Source: an uncultured Pelagibacteraceae bacterium | Lineage (GTDB): Bacteria; Pseudomonadota; Alphaproteobacteria; Pelagibacterales; Pelagibacteraceae | Assembly: GCA_902570695.1 (NCBI GenBank) | Contig: CACFZE010000004.1 | Location: forward strand, 38,989 to 102,988 | Reading direction: 5' to 3' | DNA: 64,000 bases | Part shown: one piece after another, positions 43,603 through 53,763 of the stretch | Layout of the letters: each line of letters starts with the position of its first letter | Numbering within the stretch: position 1 is the first letter of the stretch | The notes under the pieces: model-generated | What the model was told of the DNA's origin: nothing | The model's database searches: none | Seen by the model: only the letters and a program-made list of their open reading frames with translations | Made by a program: the position numbers and the translations under genes

Positions 43603-43688
43603 GCGGTCATGCTGAAACTGGTAGACAGGCACGGTTGAGGGCCGTGTGGGCCTAGCCCATGAGAGTTCGAGTCTCTCTGACCGCACCA
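43603..43688 (+). tRNA. tRNA-Leu (GAG), CCA encoded
   Basis: GCGGTCATGCTGAAACTGGTAGACAGGCACGGTTGAGGGCCGTGTGGGCCTAGCCCATGAGAGTTCGAGTCTCTCTGACCGCACCA; class II with variable arm; anticodon loop TTGAGGG. Confidence 0.95.
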
Positions 43689-43706
43689 AAAACAAATCTT
43701 TATTAA

Positions 43707-43965
43707 GGGGCGTTCTGTTGCCAGGTGCCCCAAACCCCGTAACTTAATTAATAAATTAATTAAGCTGCAAGTGCGTAACTTTCGTTAGCATTTATAAATT
43801 AGCCCTTCACGGCGGAACAATACCGAACGAAAGAATAACTTTTAGTCATCCGTCGATCCTAATTCACCCCCATAAGTTGAAAATGGTGGAGGTGGTGGGT
43901 ACTGCCCCCACGTCCGTAATGGTTATTACGAAATTCGTTTATCGTCATAGTTGGAAAACCAACAT
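43707..43965 (-). ncRNA. ssrA: Circularly permuted (two-piece) tmRNA; 5' end approximate
   Basis: Minus strand: T-arm/acceptor 3' side ...CACCTCC-ACCA (43884-43894), 12-nt intervening segment (43872-43883), then GGGGGTGAATTAGGATCGACGG (5' acceptor at 43865-43871), tag ORF GCT AAC GAA AGT TAC GCA CTT GCA GCT TAA (43760-43789), terminal GGGGC...GCCCC hairpin. Confidence 0.92.
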
Positions 43966-44007
43966 TAATAATATAAAACCAAACTCAACAGATTCAATAT
44001 ATTATTC

Positions 44008-44955
44008 ATGAAGTTAACCGAAGAACAAATAAAAGAAATAAAAGACCAGCAATCTCAACAAAATTCAACAAAAAGAGTGACGGCACCAGAACTTGAAAAA
44101 ATTCTGTATGATGCAATTCCAATATTAGACCACGGTTTTATAAGAGTTGTTGACTATATGGGTGATGATACCTCTGTAGTTCAATCAGCAAGAGTTTCTT
44201 ATGGAAAAGGCACAAAAAAAGTTTCAACAGATGCTGGTTTAATAAAATATTTGATGAGACATTGGCACAGCACTCCTTTTGAAATGTGTGAAATAAAATA
44301 TCATGTAAAACTACCTATATTTATAGCAAGACAATGGATTAGACATAGAACAGCAAATGTAAATGAATATTCTGCAAGATACTCGATTTTAGATAAAGAA
44401 TTTTATCTACCAGAGCCGCAACATCTTGCTGCTCAATCACAGAGTAATAGACAAGGTAGAGGTGATATTTTAGATGGAGAAAAAGCAAAAAAAGTTTTGA
44501 ATTTATTAAAAGGAGATGCTGAACAAACTTATAATAATTATGAAACTATGCTTAATGAAAGATATGATGGATCAACCATAGATGAAAATGCTGTAGGTTT
44601 GGCAAGAGAGCTTGCTAGAATGAACCTAACACTAAATACTTACACCCAATGGTATTGGAAAACAGATTTATTAAATCTAATGAATTTTTTGAGACTCAGA
44701 GCAGATCATCATGCTCAGTACGAGATTAGAGCTTATGCTGATGCTATGCTTGATACTGTTAAAAAATGGGTACCTGTAACTTATGAAGCTTTTATGGATT
44801 ATAGGGTTGGTGGAACAGAAGTTTCTGCAAAAGGAAAAGTTATTATTCAAAAACTTATAAAAGGAGAAAATGTTTCCATCGATGACACAGGTTTGTCCAA
44901 AAGAGAATGGAACGAACTTATGGAAGCTTTTGATCTTAAAGATAAATTGATTTAA
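44008..44955 (+). CDS. thyX: Flavin-dependent thymidylate synthase ThyX
   Basis: [22 protein letters not shown] (RHR-X7-S ThyX motif), [18 protein letters not shown]. Confidence 0.96.
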   Translation: MKLTEEQIKEIKDQQSQQNSTKRVTAPELEKILYDAIPILDHGFIRVVDYMGDDTSVVQSARVSYGKGTKKVSTDAGLIKYLMRHWHSTPFEMCEIKYHVKLPIFIARQWIRHRTANVNEYSARYSILDKEFYLPEPQHLAAQSQSNRQGRGDILDGEKAKKVLNLLKGDAEQTYNNYETMLNERYDGSTIDENAVGLARELARMNLTLNTYTQWYWKTDLLNLMNFLRLRADHHAQYEIRAYADAMLDTVKKWVPVTYEAFMDYRVGGTEVSAKGKVIIQKLIKGENVSIDDTGLSKREWNELMEAFDLKDKLI

Positions 44956-45760
44956 CCTTTTTAGCGAATTTTAAATAAGTTTTTGATATTTCGTGATCCG
45001 GTTTACTTTCAACAATAGGTGAACCCATATCACCTTGCTTTCCGACTTCTGGATCAATTGGTATTTCGCCTAGAAAGTCTTTTTGAAAATCTTTAGCAGT
45101 CTTTTTGACACCACCTTCTCCAAAAATTGCATACTTTTTTCCATCATCCCCTACAAAGTGACTCATATTATCTATAAGACCTAATATTTTTACTTTAAGT
45201 TTATCAAACATTCTAATTCCTCGCTTTACATCCTGTAAGGCTATTTCTTGAGGTGTAGATATAATTATTACTCCATCCATGTTTATTTCTTGCGCAAATG
45301 TAAGTTGTGTATCTCCAGTTCCTGGTGGCATATCAACAATTAAAAAATCTAAATTTTCCCATAAAACTTTTTGGGTAAAAGTTTTTATTGCAGATATAAC
45401 CATGGGACCTCTCCAAATCATTGGAGTTTGCTCATCTGTTAAAAACCCAATTGACATACATTGAATTCCATATTTTAAAATTGGCTTTAGTTTTTGCCCA
45501 TCACTTTCAGGCTTCTCATTTATTGCGAATAATTTTGGCAGTGATGGTCCATATATATCTGCGTCAAGCAAACCAACATTCAAGTCCATTTTTTTTAATG
45601 CCAGAGCAAAATTTGAGGCAAATGTTGACTTTCCAACTCCTCCTTTTGCACTTGATATTGCAATTGTAAACTTTGTTCCAATAATTGGGTTCCGTCTGAA
45701 GGTTTTTGGCTCAATTTTTGCCTTTGTTGTGTCACTTAAACCTTCTTTTTTATTGTCCAT
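44936..45760 (-). CDS. Mrp/ApbC family Fe-S carrier P-loop ATPase
   Basis: [67 protein letters not shown]. Confidence 0.94.
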   Translation of the reverse strand: MDNKKEGLSDTTKAKIEPKTFRRNPIIGTKFTIAISSAKGGVGKSTFASNFALALKKMDLNVGLLDADIYGPSLPKLFAINEKPESDGQKLKPILKYGIQCMSIGFLTDEQTPMIWRGPMVISAIKTFTQKVLWENLDFLIVDMPPGTGDTQLTFAQEINMDGVIIISTPQEIALQDVKRGIRMFDKLKVKILGLIDNMSHFVGDDGKKYAIFGEGGVKKTAKDFQKDFLGEIPIDPEVGKQGDMGSPIVESKPDHEISKTYLKFAKKVKSIYL

Positions 45761-45814
45761 AATCTACCATTACCTTGTTTTTACTAATAAAGACACTATA
45801 TAGAGTGTCGTATT

Positions 45815-46900
45815 ATGAATGATTTTAAAAATCAAAGCCCATGGGGAGCTCCTCCAGGTGGAGGTGGTAATGGTGGATTTAGAAAAGGTCCTACTCCCCC
45901 AAATATTGATGAAGTTATAAGTAAACTACAATCAATAATAAATAGATTTTTAGGTGGCGGTAAAGGTGGTGCTAAGCCAATAATAATTGGTCTAATAATT
46001 CTACTAATTGTTTGGACTTTAAGTGGTCTTTATAGAGTTTTACCAGATGAACAAGGCGTTGTATTAAGATTTGGAAAATTTATTAAAACTACTCAACCTG
46101 GATTAAATTATCATCTTCCTTTTCCAATAGAAAATGTACTAACCCCTAAGGTCACAAAAGTTAATCGAATGGATATTGGATTTAGGTCAGAAAGAGATAG
46201 CGGATTTTCCTCAGGCGGAGTTGCAGATGTTCCAGAAGAAAGTTTAATGTTAACAGGTGATGAAAACATAGTTAACATAGATTTTTCAGTATTTTGGGTA
46301 ATTAAAGATGCTGGTAATTTTTTATTCAAAATTCAAGATCCAGAAGGAACAGTAAAAGCAGCTGCTGAAACAGCGATGAGAGAGGTTATCGCAAGATCTG
46401 ATATTCAACCAATTCTGACTGAAGGTAGATCTCTCATAGAAGCTGATACTCAAGAAATAATTCAAAAAATTTTAGATGAATACACAAGTGGTATTCAAAT
46501 TACGCAAGTTCAAACTCAAAAAGCTGATCCACCAGACCAAGTTATTGATGCATTTAGAGATGTACAGGCAGCTAGAGCGGATATGGAAAGATCTAAAAAC
46601 GAAGCAGAGGCATATGCTAATGATGTAATACCACGAGCACGAGGAGAAGCAGCGAAAATTCTACAGGCGGCAGAAGCTTATAAAAAAGAAGTTGTTGCTA
46701 AGGCAGAAGGAGAAGCAAGTAGATTTTTATCAATTTATAATGAGTATGCAAAAGCTAAAAAAGTAACTCAAGAAAGAATGTATCTTGAGACAATGGAAGA
46801 AGTATTGGCTGATATTAATAAAATAATAATCGACAAAAATTCAGGTGAAGGTGTAGTACCATATCTACCATTACAAGAATTAAAGACAGGAACTAATTAA
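45815..46900 (+). CDS. hflK: FtsH protease modulator HflK
   Basis: Gly-rich N terminus, single TM, RVLPDEQGVVLRFGKFIKTTQPGLNYHLPFPIE; SPFH domain. Confidence 0.94.
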   Translation: MNDFKNQSPWGAPPGGGGNGGFRKGPTPPNIDEVISKLQSIINRFLGGGKGGAKPIIIGLIILLIVWTLSGLYRVLPDEQGVVLRFGKFIKTTQPGLNYHLPFPIENVLTPKVTKVNRMDIGFRSERDSGFSSGGVADVPEESLMLTGDENIVNIDFSVFWVIKDAGNFLFKIQDPEGTVKAAAETAMREVIARSDIQPILTEGRSLIEADTQEIIQKILDEYTSGIQITQVQTQKADPPDQVIDAFRDVQAARADMERSKNEAEAYANDVIPRARGEAAKILQAAEAYKKEVVAKAEGEASRFLSIYNEYAKAKKVTQERMYLETMEEVLADINKIIIDKNSGEGVVPYLPLQELKTGTN

Positions 46901-46901
46901 A

Positions 46902-47771
46902 ATGAAAGCTGGAAAATTTTTATTACCAATAATAATACTAATAGCTGCAACAATTTACTTTTCAGTTTTTATAGTAAAAGAGGTTAATCAAGCCATAGTA
47001 CTTCAATTTGGTGATCCTAAAAGAATTATATCAAAACCAGGAATTAATTTTAAAATTCCATTCATACAAAACGTTGTATTCTTAGATAAAAGAATTTTAA
47101 ATCTTGATACACCACCAGAAGAGGTCATTGCATCAGATCAAAAAAGACTTATTGTTGATGCATTTGCTAGGTTTCAAATAATTGATCCTCTTAAATTTTA
47201 TATATCAGTTGGAAATGAGAGAGTTGCAAGATCAAGACTGGCAACAATTATAAATTCAAGAATAAGAAACGTGCTTGGTCAACAAGAACTACAAACACTT
47301 TTATCAGAAGACAGAACAAAACAGATGTCTCTAATTCAAGAAGGTGTAAATAACGAAGCGGAAAATTTTGGTATTAGTATTGTTGATGTTAGAATTAAAA
47401 GAGCAGACCTTCCTCAAGCAAACAGTGATGCAATTTTTAGAAGAATGCAAACTGAAAGGGAAAGAGAGGCAAAGGAATTTAGAGCAAAAGGTGCAGAGAT
47501 GGCAGTAACAATTACCTCAACTGCTGACAAAGAAGTAACCGTTATACTTGCGGATGCACAAAAAAAATCTGAGATTATGAAGGGTGAAGGTGATGGTTTG
47601 AAAAATAAGATTTTTGCTGATGCCTTTGGACAAGATCCTGAATTTTTTGCATTTTATAGAGCTATGCAGGCATACCAAAAAGCTTTGATCGGTGGTGAGA
47701 CCTCAATGATACTTTCACCAGACAGTGAATTTTTTAAATTTTTCGGAAATATTGATCAAAAAGCAGAGTAA
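46902..47771 (+). CDS. hflC: FtsH protease modulator HflC
   Basis: EVNQAIVLQFGDPKRIISKPGINFKIPFIQNVVFLDKRIL; downstream of hflK. Confidence 0.95.
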   Translation: MKAGKFLLPIIILIAATIYFSVFIVKEVNQAIVLQFGDPKRIISKPGINFKIPFIQNVVFLDKRILNLDTPPEEVIASDQKRLIVDAFARFQIIDPLKFYISVGNERVARSRLATIINSRIRNVLGQQELQTLLSEDRTKQMSLIQEGVNNEAENFGISIVDVRIKRADLPQANSDAIFRRMQTEREREAKEFRAKGAEMAVTITSTADKEVTVILADAQKKSEIMKGEGDGLKNKIFADAFGQDPEFFAFYRAMQAYQKALIGGETSMILSPDSEFFKFFGNIDQKAE

Positions 47772-47776
47772 ATTTC

Positions 47777-47962
47777 ATGAGAGAATTGATCATAGCATTT
47801 GGTCTATTCCTTTTTATTGAAGGTATTCTTTACGCCATATTTCCATCAAAAATGAAAAATATGATAATGAAATTAAAAGAAGCCACTGACAATCAATTAA
47901 GAACTGGTGGATTAATATTTGCAGTGATTGGTTTTTTTATTATTTGGTACTTAAAAAGATGA
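47777..47962 (+). CDS. DUF2065 small inner-membrane protein
   Basis: 61 aa with two hydrophobic segments (LIIAFGLFLFIEGILYAIFP); a DUF2065 protein is commonly found next to hflKC. Confidence 0.8.
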   Translation: MRELIIAFGLFLFIEGILYAIFPSKMKNMIMKLKEATDNQLRTGGLIFAVIGFFIIWYLKR

Positions 47963-49362
47963 GATTCATAAAAATTTTATTACTAATATTATTTTCAATT
48001 AATATTCAAAATACTACTAACGCAGCAAATATGCCTGCATCTTTTGCAGATTTAGCTGAAAAATTAATGCCGTCAGTAGTAAATATCTCGACTACAACAA
48101 CAGTAACCACAAGGTCTAATCCATTTCCATTCGAATTTCCCCCAGGGTCTCCTTTTGAAGATATGTTCAAGGATTATGGTACTCCTCAAAAAAGACAGAC
48201 AAGTGCACTTGGATCAGGGTTTATCATTGATGAAAAAGGAATTGTTATTACAAACAATCATGTAATCCAAGGTGCGGAAGATGTTTTTGTCAGAGTTAAT
48301 GGTGAAAAAAATATAAAGGCAAAAGTGATTGGAGCTGATCCTGGTATGGATTTGGCAGTTCTTCAAATAGAGTCAGATCAAAAATTCACACCAGTTAAGT
48401 TTGGAGACTCTGATACAGCAAGAATTGGTGATTGGGTTATTGCAATTGGGAATCCATTTGGCTTAGGTGGAACAGTTACTGCTGGAATAATCTCAGCAAG
48501 AAACAGAAGTATTGGTCTTTCTAGATATGAAGACTACATTCAAACTGATGCATCTATAAACCAAGGTAATTCAGGAGGCCCATTGTTTAACATGGATGGT
48601 GATGTAGTTGGAATTAATACTGCAATATTAGGTCAATCAGGTTCAATTGGAATTGGTTTTGCAATTCCATCTAATAGTGCACAAAAAGTAATTAATCAAT
48701 TAATTGAATTTGGTGAAACTAAAAGAGGATGGCTAGGTGTAAGAATCCAAACGGTAACAAAAGACATTGCAGATGTTGAAAAATTAGATGAACCAAGAGG
48801 GGCACTTGTTGCAAGTGTAGCTGAAAATAGTCCATCAGATAAAGGAGGAATTAAAGCTGGAGACATAATTTTAGAATTTGATGGTAAAAAAATTAATGAA
48901 ATGAGTGAACTTCCAAGAATAGTTGCAGAAACAGAAGTTGGAAAAAAAGTAAAATTAAAAGTTTGGAGAAATAAACGTGAAATAACAAAAGAAATTACAC
49001 TTGGAAGACTGGAAACATCTGAAGACTTTAAATCTCAAGGTTTAGTTACAGAAAAACCTAAAGAAGATATAATAGATGGTTTGAAAATAAAAGTGAGATT
49101 GCTTAACAAAGAGGATATTAAAGAAAGAAATTTACCAAAAAATACCACAGGATTAGTTATCACAGAAATCGATAAAAACAGCCCAGTTAATTATCTTCAA
49201 GTAAATAATATTATTGTTGAAGCACAAAAGAAAAAGATCAACACCATTGGAGATCTAGATAACATTGTAAAACTAGCTCTAAAAGGTAATGATAAAAGTT
49301 TACTAATTGCAATTTATAATAATAATAACCAAAGAAGATATATTGGTGTTAAATTAAATTAA
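47959..49362 (+). CDS. Do/DegP-family periplasmic serine protease with PDZ domains
   Basis: LGSGFIIDEKGIVITNNHVIQGAE, DLAVLQIE, QTDASINQGNSGGPLFN. ATG at 47959 (MRFIKILLLILF signal peptide) likelier than 47944. Confidence 0.95.
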   Translation: MRFIKILLLILFSINIQNTTNAANMPASFADLAEKLMPSVVNISTTTTVTTRSNPFPFEFPPGSPFEDMFKDYGTPQKRQTSALGSGFIIDEKGIVITNNHVIQGAEDVFVRVNGEKNIKAKVIGADPGMDLAVLQIESDQKFTPVKFGDSDTARIGDWVIAIGNPFGLGGTVTAGIISARNRSIGLSRYEDYIQTDASINQGNSGGPLFNMDGDVVGINTAILGQSGSIGIGFAIPSNSAQKVINQLIEFGETKRGWLGVRIQTVTKDIADVEKLDEPRGALVASVAENSPSDKGGIKAGDIILEFDGKKINEMSELPRIVAETEVGKKVKLKVWRNKREITKEITLGRLETSEDFKSQGLVTEKPKEDIIDGLKIKVRLLNKEDIKERNLPKNTTGLVITEIDKNSPVNYLQVNNIIVEAQKKKINTIGDLDNIVKLALKGNDKSLLIAIYNNNNQRRYIGVKLN

Positions 49363-50282
49363 TGGACTTAAAGTCCAAAATAATTCTTATTTCAGGACCA
49401 ACAGCATCTGGAAAATCAAAATTTGCTATACAACTTGCAAAAAAAATAAATGGAGAAGTTATAAATGCAGATAGTATGCAAATATTTAAAGAATTAAAAA
49501 TTCTTACGGCAAGACCACAGCGAAATGATTTAAAAAATATAAAACATCATTTATACGGATTTAAAAGTGTAAAGGATAACTATTCCACAGGAAATTGGCT
49601 TAACGATGCCAAGAAAAAAATTAATAATATTAAGAAAAAGAACAAAATTCCAATCCTTGTTGGTGGCACTGGTTTGTATTTTAAAGCACTTATTGATGGT
49701 ATAGTTAAAATTCCTGATATTCCATTTACTATTCGAAATAGAATAAGAAAAAAACAATCAAAAATAGGACAAACTAAATTTTATTCTGCACTTATTAAGC
49801 TTGATCCACTTTGCAAAAAAAAAATCAACAAAAATGACTCTCAAAGATCAATAAGAGCCTATGAAGTAAAAAAGTTTACAAATAAATCTTTGTTTGATTG
49901 GTATAGTGAAACTTATTCTGATTTTACTCAGGACAGCTTTATAAAGTTACATATTGATTATCCTAGAGATAGGTTAATTGAGAAAATTTCCTTAAGAACA
50001 AATGAAATGTTAAGAGATGGTGCAATAAAAGAGGCTAAGAGGTTTTATAAATTAAGAATAAAGAAAGATTTATCATCTAATAAAGTTATTGGTCTAAGTG
50101 AGATTAAAGATTATCTGGAAAAAAGAATAAATCTTGATGAACTTAAAGAAAAAATATCAATAAAAACAAGGCAATATGCCAAGAGACAGTCTACATGGGC
50201 AAGAGGACAAATGTCTGATTGGCAAAAAATAAAATTTGATAGAGTTAAATCATTTATAAAAAAATTTCCCAAATCCGCATAG
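49362..50282 (+). CDS. miaA: tRNA dimethylallyltransferase
   Basis: LISGPTASGKSKFAIQLAKKINGEVINADSMQIFKEL, VGGTGLYFKALIDG, TRQYAKRQSTWAR. Confidence 0.96.
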   Translation: MDLKSKIILISGPTASGKSKFAIQLAKKINGEVINADSMQIFKELKILTARPQRNDLKNIKHHLYGFKSVKDNYSTGNWLNDAKKKINNIKKKNKIPILVGGTGLYFKALIDGIVKIPDIPFTIRNRIRKKQSKIGQTKFYSALIKLDPLCKKKINKNDSQRSIRAYEVKKFTNKSLFDWYSETYSDFTQDSFIKLHIDYPRDRLIEKISLRTNEMLRDGAIKEAKRFYKLRIKKDLSSNKVIGLSEIKDYLEKRINLDELKEKISIKTRQYAKRQSTWARGQMSDWQKIKFDRVKSFIKKFPKSA

Positions 50283-50287
50283 ATTGC

Positions 50288-50317
50288 TTGACCTATTAGC
50301 ACAACTTCAGCTAGATT
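50288..50317 (+). promoter_or_regulatory. Candidate sigma70-type promoter for ilvB
   Basis: TTGACC (50288-50293), 18-nt spacer, TAGATT (50312-50317); predicted start site about 7 nt later falls on the ilvB ATG (50324). Confidence 0.4.
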
Positions 50318-50323
50318 GTCTGA

Positions 50324-52090
50324 ATGTCAAAATTATACTCTGGAGCTGAAATCGTATTTAAGTGTATGGAAGACCAAAATGTTGATCATATTTTTGGTTA
50401 TCCAGGCGGCGCAGTCCTACCAATTTATGACGAATTACAAAATTTTAAATCTATTAAACACGTTTTAGTTAGACATGAACAAGGAGCAGGCCATGCAGCA
50501 GAAGGATATGCAAGATCATCAGGTAAACCAGGTGTTATTTTAGTAACATCAGGACCAGGCGCAACAAATGTAGTTACAGCTTTGACTGATGCGTATATGG
50601 ATTCTATTCCGCTAGTTTGTATCTCAGGACAAGTTCCAACTCACTTAATAGGTACAGATGCATTTCAAGAATGTGACACAACTGGAATAACAAGGCCTTG
50701 CACTAAACATAATTGGTTAGTCAAAGATATAAATGATTTAGCTAGCACAATACATAAAGCATTTGAGGTAGCAACTACTGGCAGACCAGGACCAGTTTTA
50801 GTTGATATACCAAAAGATATTCAGTTTCAAAAAACAAAATATAAGAAACCCAAAAAAGAAAAAAAACTTAACGGTAAATCTCACAACCATTTTAATCAAA
50901 ACAGCATTGATGAGTTAATTGAATTAATGAGTAAATCGTCAAAACCTATTTTTTATACTGGCGGTGGAGTGATTAATTCTGGACCTAGGGCTAGTGAACT
51001 TTTAAGAGAACTTGTTTATGCAACAGGTTTTCCTATCACATCAACTTTACAAGGATTGGGATCTTTCCCAGGTGATGATAATCAATTTTTAGGAATGTTA
51101 GGTATGCATGGAACTTATGAAGCGAATAATGCAATGCATGATTGTGATTTGATGATCAACATTGGTGCACGTTTCGACGATAGGATAACTGGTAAAATAG
51201 ATGAATTTTCTCCAAAATCAAAAAAGGTTCATATTGATATAGATCCATCGTCTATTAATAAAAATGTTAAAGTTGATTTAGCTATTGTAGGAGATGTAAA
51301 AACTGTGCTTTCATCTACTTTAAAAAGTTTAAAACAAAAAAAATCAAAATTTTTAAAATCAAATAAACAAAAGACTTCTAATTGGTGGGAAAAAATTCAA
51401 AGATGGAGGTCAGTCAGATCTTTAGATTATATTGGAAGTGAAGAGACTATAAAACCCCAACATGCAATTGAAAGATTATATGAATTAACTAAAGACAAAG
51501 ATGCTTACATCACGACGGAGGTTGGACAGCATCAGATGTGGGCCGCACAACACTATAAATTTAACAAACCAAATCGTTGGATGACATCTGGTGGTTTAGG
51601 TACTATGGGATATGGTTTACCAGCAGCAGTGGGTGTACAAGTTGCTCATCCAAAAAAATTAGTTATTGATATTGCGGGAGAGGCTTCAGTATTAATGACA
51701 ATTCAAGAAATGTCTACAGCTGTACAATACAACCTTCCGATTAAAATATTTATATTGAATAATCAATACATGGGAATGGTTAGACAATGGCAAGAACTGT
51801 TGCATGATAAAAACTACTCTGAAAGTTATACTGCTGCTCTACCAGATTTCGTTAAATTAGCAGAAGCATATAACTGTGTTGGTATAAGAGCAAAAACTCC
51901 AGAAGAGTTAGATGATAAAATTATTGAAATGTTGAATACAGATAGGCCTGTAATTTTTGATTGTATGGTTGATAAAGTAGAAAATTGTTTTCCAATGATA
52001 CCATCGGGAAAGCCTCATAATCAGATGATTTTAGGGCCTAAAGATCAAGAAAGTAAGAAGATTACTGGCAAAGGTAAGTCTTTAGTTTAA
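50324..52090 (+). CDS. ilvB: Acetolactate synthase large subunit
   Basis: IFGYPGGAVLPIYDEL, RHEQGAGHAAEGYARSSGKPGV, TSGPGATNVVT, TEVGQHQMWAAQHY. Confidence 0.97.
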   Translation: MSKLYSGAEIVFKCMEDQNVDHIFGYPGGAVLPIYDELQNFKSIKHVLVRHEQGAGHAAEGYARSSGKPGVILVTSGPGATNVVTALTDAYMDSIPLVCISGQVPTHLIGTDAFQECDTTGITRPCTKHNWLVKDINDLASTIHKAFEVATTGRPGPVLVDIPKDIQFQKTKYKKPKKEKKLNGKSHNHFNQNSIDELIELMSKSSKPIFYTGGGVINSGPRASELLRELVYATGFPITSTLQGLGSFPGDDNQFLGMLGMHGTYEANNAMHDCDLMINIGARFDDRITGKIDEFSPKSKKVHIDIDPSSINKNVKVDLAIVGDVKTVLSSTLKSLKQKKSKFLKSNKQKTSNWWEKIQRWRSVRSLDYIGSEETIKPQHAIERLYELTKDKDAYITTEVGQHQMWAAQHYKFNKPNRWMTSGGLGTMGYGLPAAVGVQVAHPKKLVIDIAGEASVLMTIQEMSTAVQYNLPIKIFILNNQYMGMVRQWQELLHDKNYSESYTAALPDFVKLAEAYNCVGIRAKTPEELDDKIIEMLNTDRPVIFDCMVDKVENCFPMIPSGKPHNQMILGPKDQESKKITGKGKSLV

Positions 52091-52638
52091 TGCCTAATTC
52101 AAAATCAGCGTATAGTTTTTCAAATAAAAAAGAGAAATTTGATACACATATTATAGTCGTTTGGGTAGACAATGAAGCCGGTGTATTGGCTAGAGTAGTC
52201 GGTCTATTTTCTGGTAGAGGTTATAATATTGAATCTTTAGCAGTTGCCCAAGTTGACGAAAAGTTAAAGATATCAAGGATAACAATTGTAACTACAGGAA
52301 CACCACAAGTTGTTAATCAAATTAAACTTCAATTAAGAAAACTTGTACCTGTTCATAAGGTTGCAGATTTTAAAAGAGAAGATAAAGCAGTCATCTTTAA
52401 GGAGATGGCTTTATTTAAAATAGTTGGTTCAAATAATAAATTAGAAGGTGCTTTGAAAGCTTGTAAAAAATATAATCCTGTACTACTAGACAAAACAAAA
52501 AAATCGAATGTTATTCAAATAACAGCTTTAAGACGAGAAATAGACAAAATGTCAAAGGATTTAAAAAAATTTGGATTGGTGAGTGTTTCAAGAACAGGAG
52601 CCGTAGCTATGACAAGAGGTGCAGATATATTTAAATAA
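52090..52638 (+). CDS. ilvH: Acetolactate synthase small subunit
   Basis: ACT domain: VDNEAGVLARVVGLFSGRGYNIESLAVAQ; overlaps ilvB stop. Confidence 0.96.
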   Translation: MPNSKSAYSFSNKKEKFDTHIIVVWVDNEAGVLARVVGLFSGRGYNIESLAVAQVDEKLKISRITIVTTGTPQVVNQIKLQLRKLVPVHKVADFKREDKAVIFKEMALFKIVGSNNKLEGALKACKKYNPVLLDKTKKSNVIQITALRREIDKMSKDLKKFGLVSVSRTGAVAMTRGADIFK

Positions 52639-53679
<1,041 letters not shown>

Positions 53680-53763
53680 CTTGATGCTAAAATTGGGTTA
53701 ATTCTCTCAAATTATTTTGCAATCTGAGCGAGAGCATGTATTATGCTCGAGCTAAAAAATACA

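Noticed and set aside
43689-44007. Initially considered as a plus-strand riboswitch or leader RNA for thyX
   Set aside because: The reverse complement reads clearly as permuted tmRNA with acceptor, tag ORF and terminal hairpin, so the plus-strand interpretation was dropped.
45792-45809. GACACT-ATATAG-AGTGTC inverted repeat between mrp and hflK
   Set aside because: Arms are only 6 bp; could be an operator in the divergent promoter region, but no independent support.
53680-53763. Possible attenuator or riboswitch upstream of leuA
   Set aside because: No leader peptide rich in Leu codons, no convincing terminator/antiterminator pair, and no known riboswitch core recognised.
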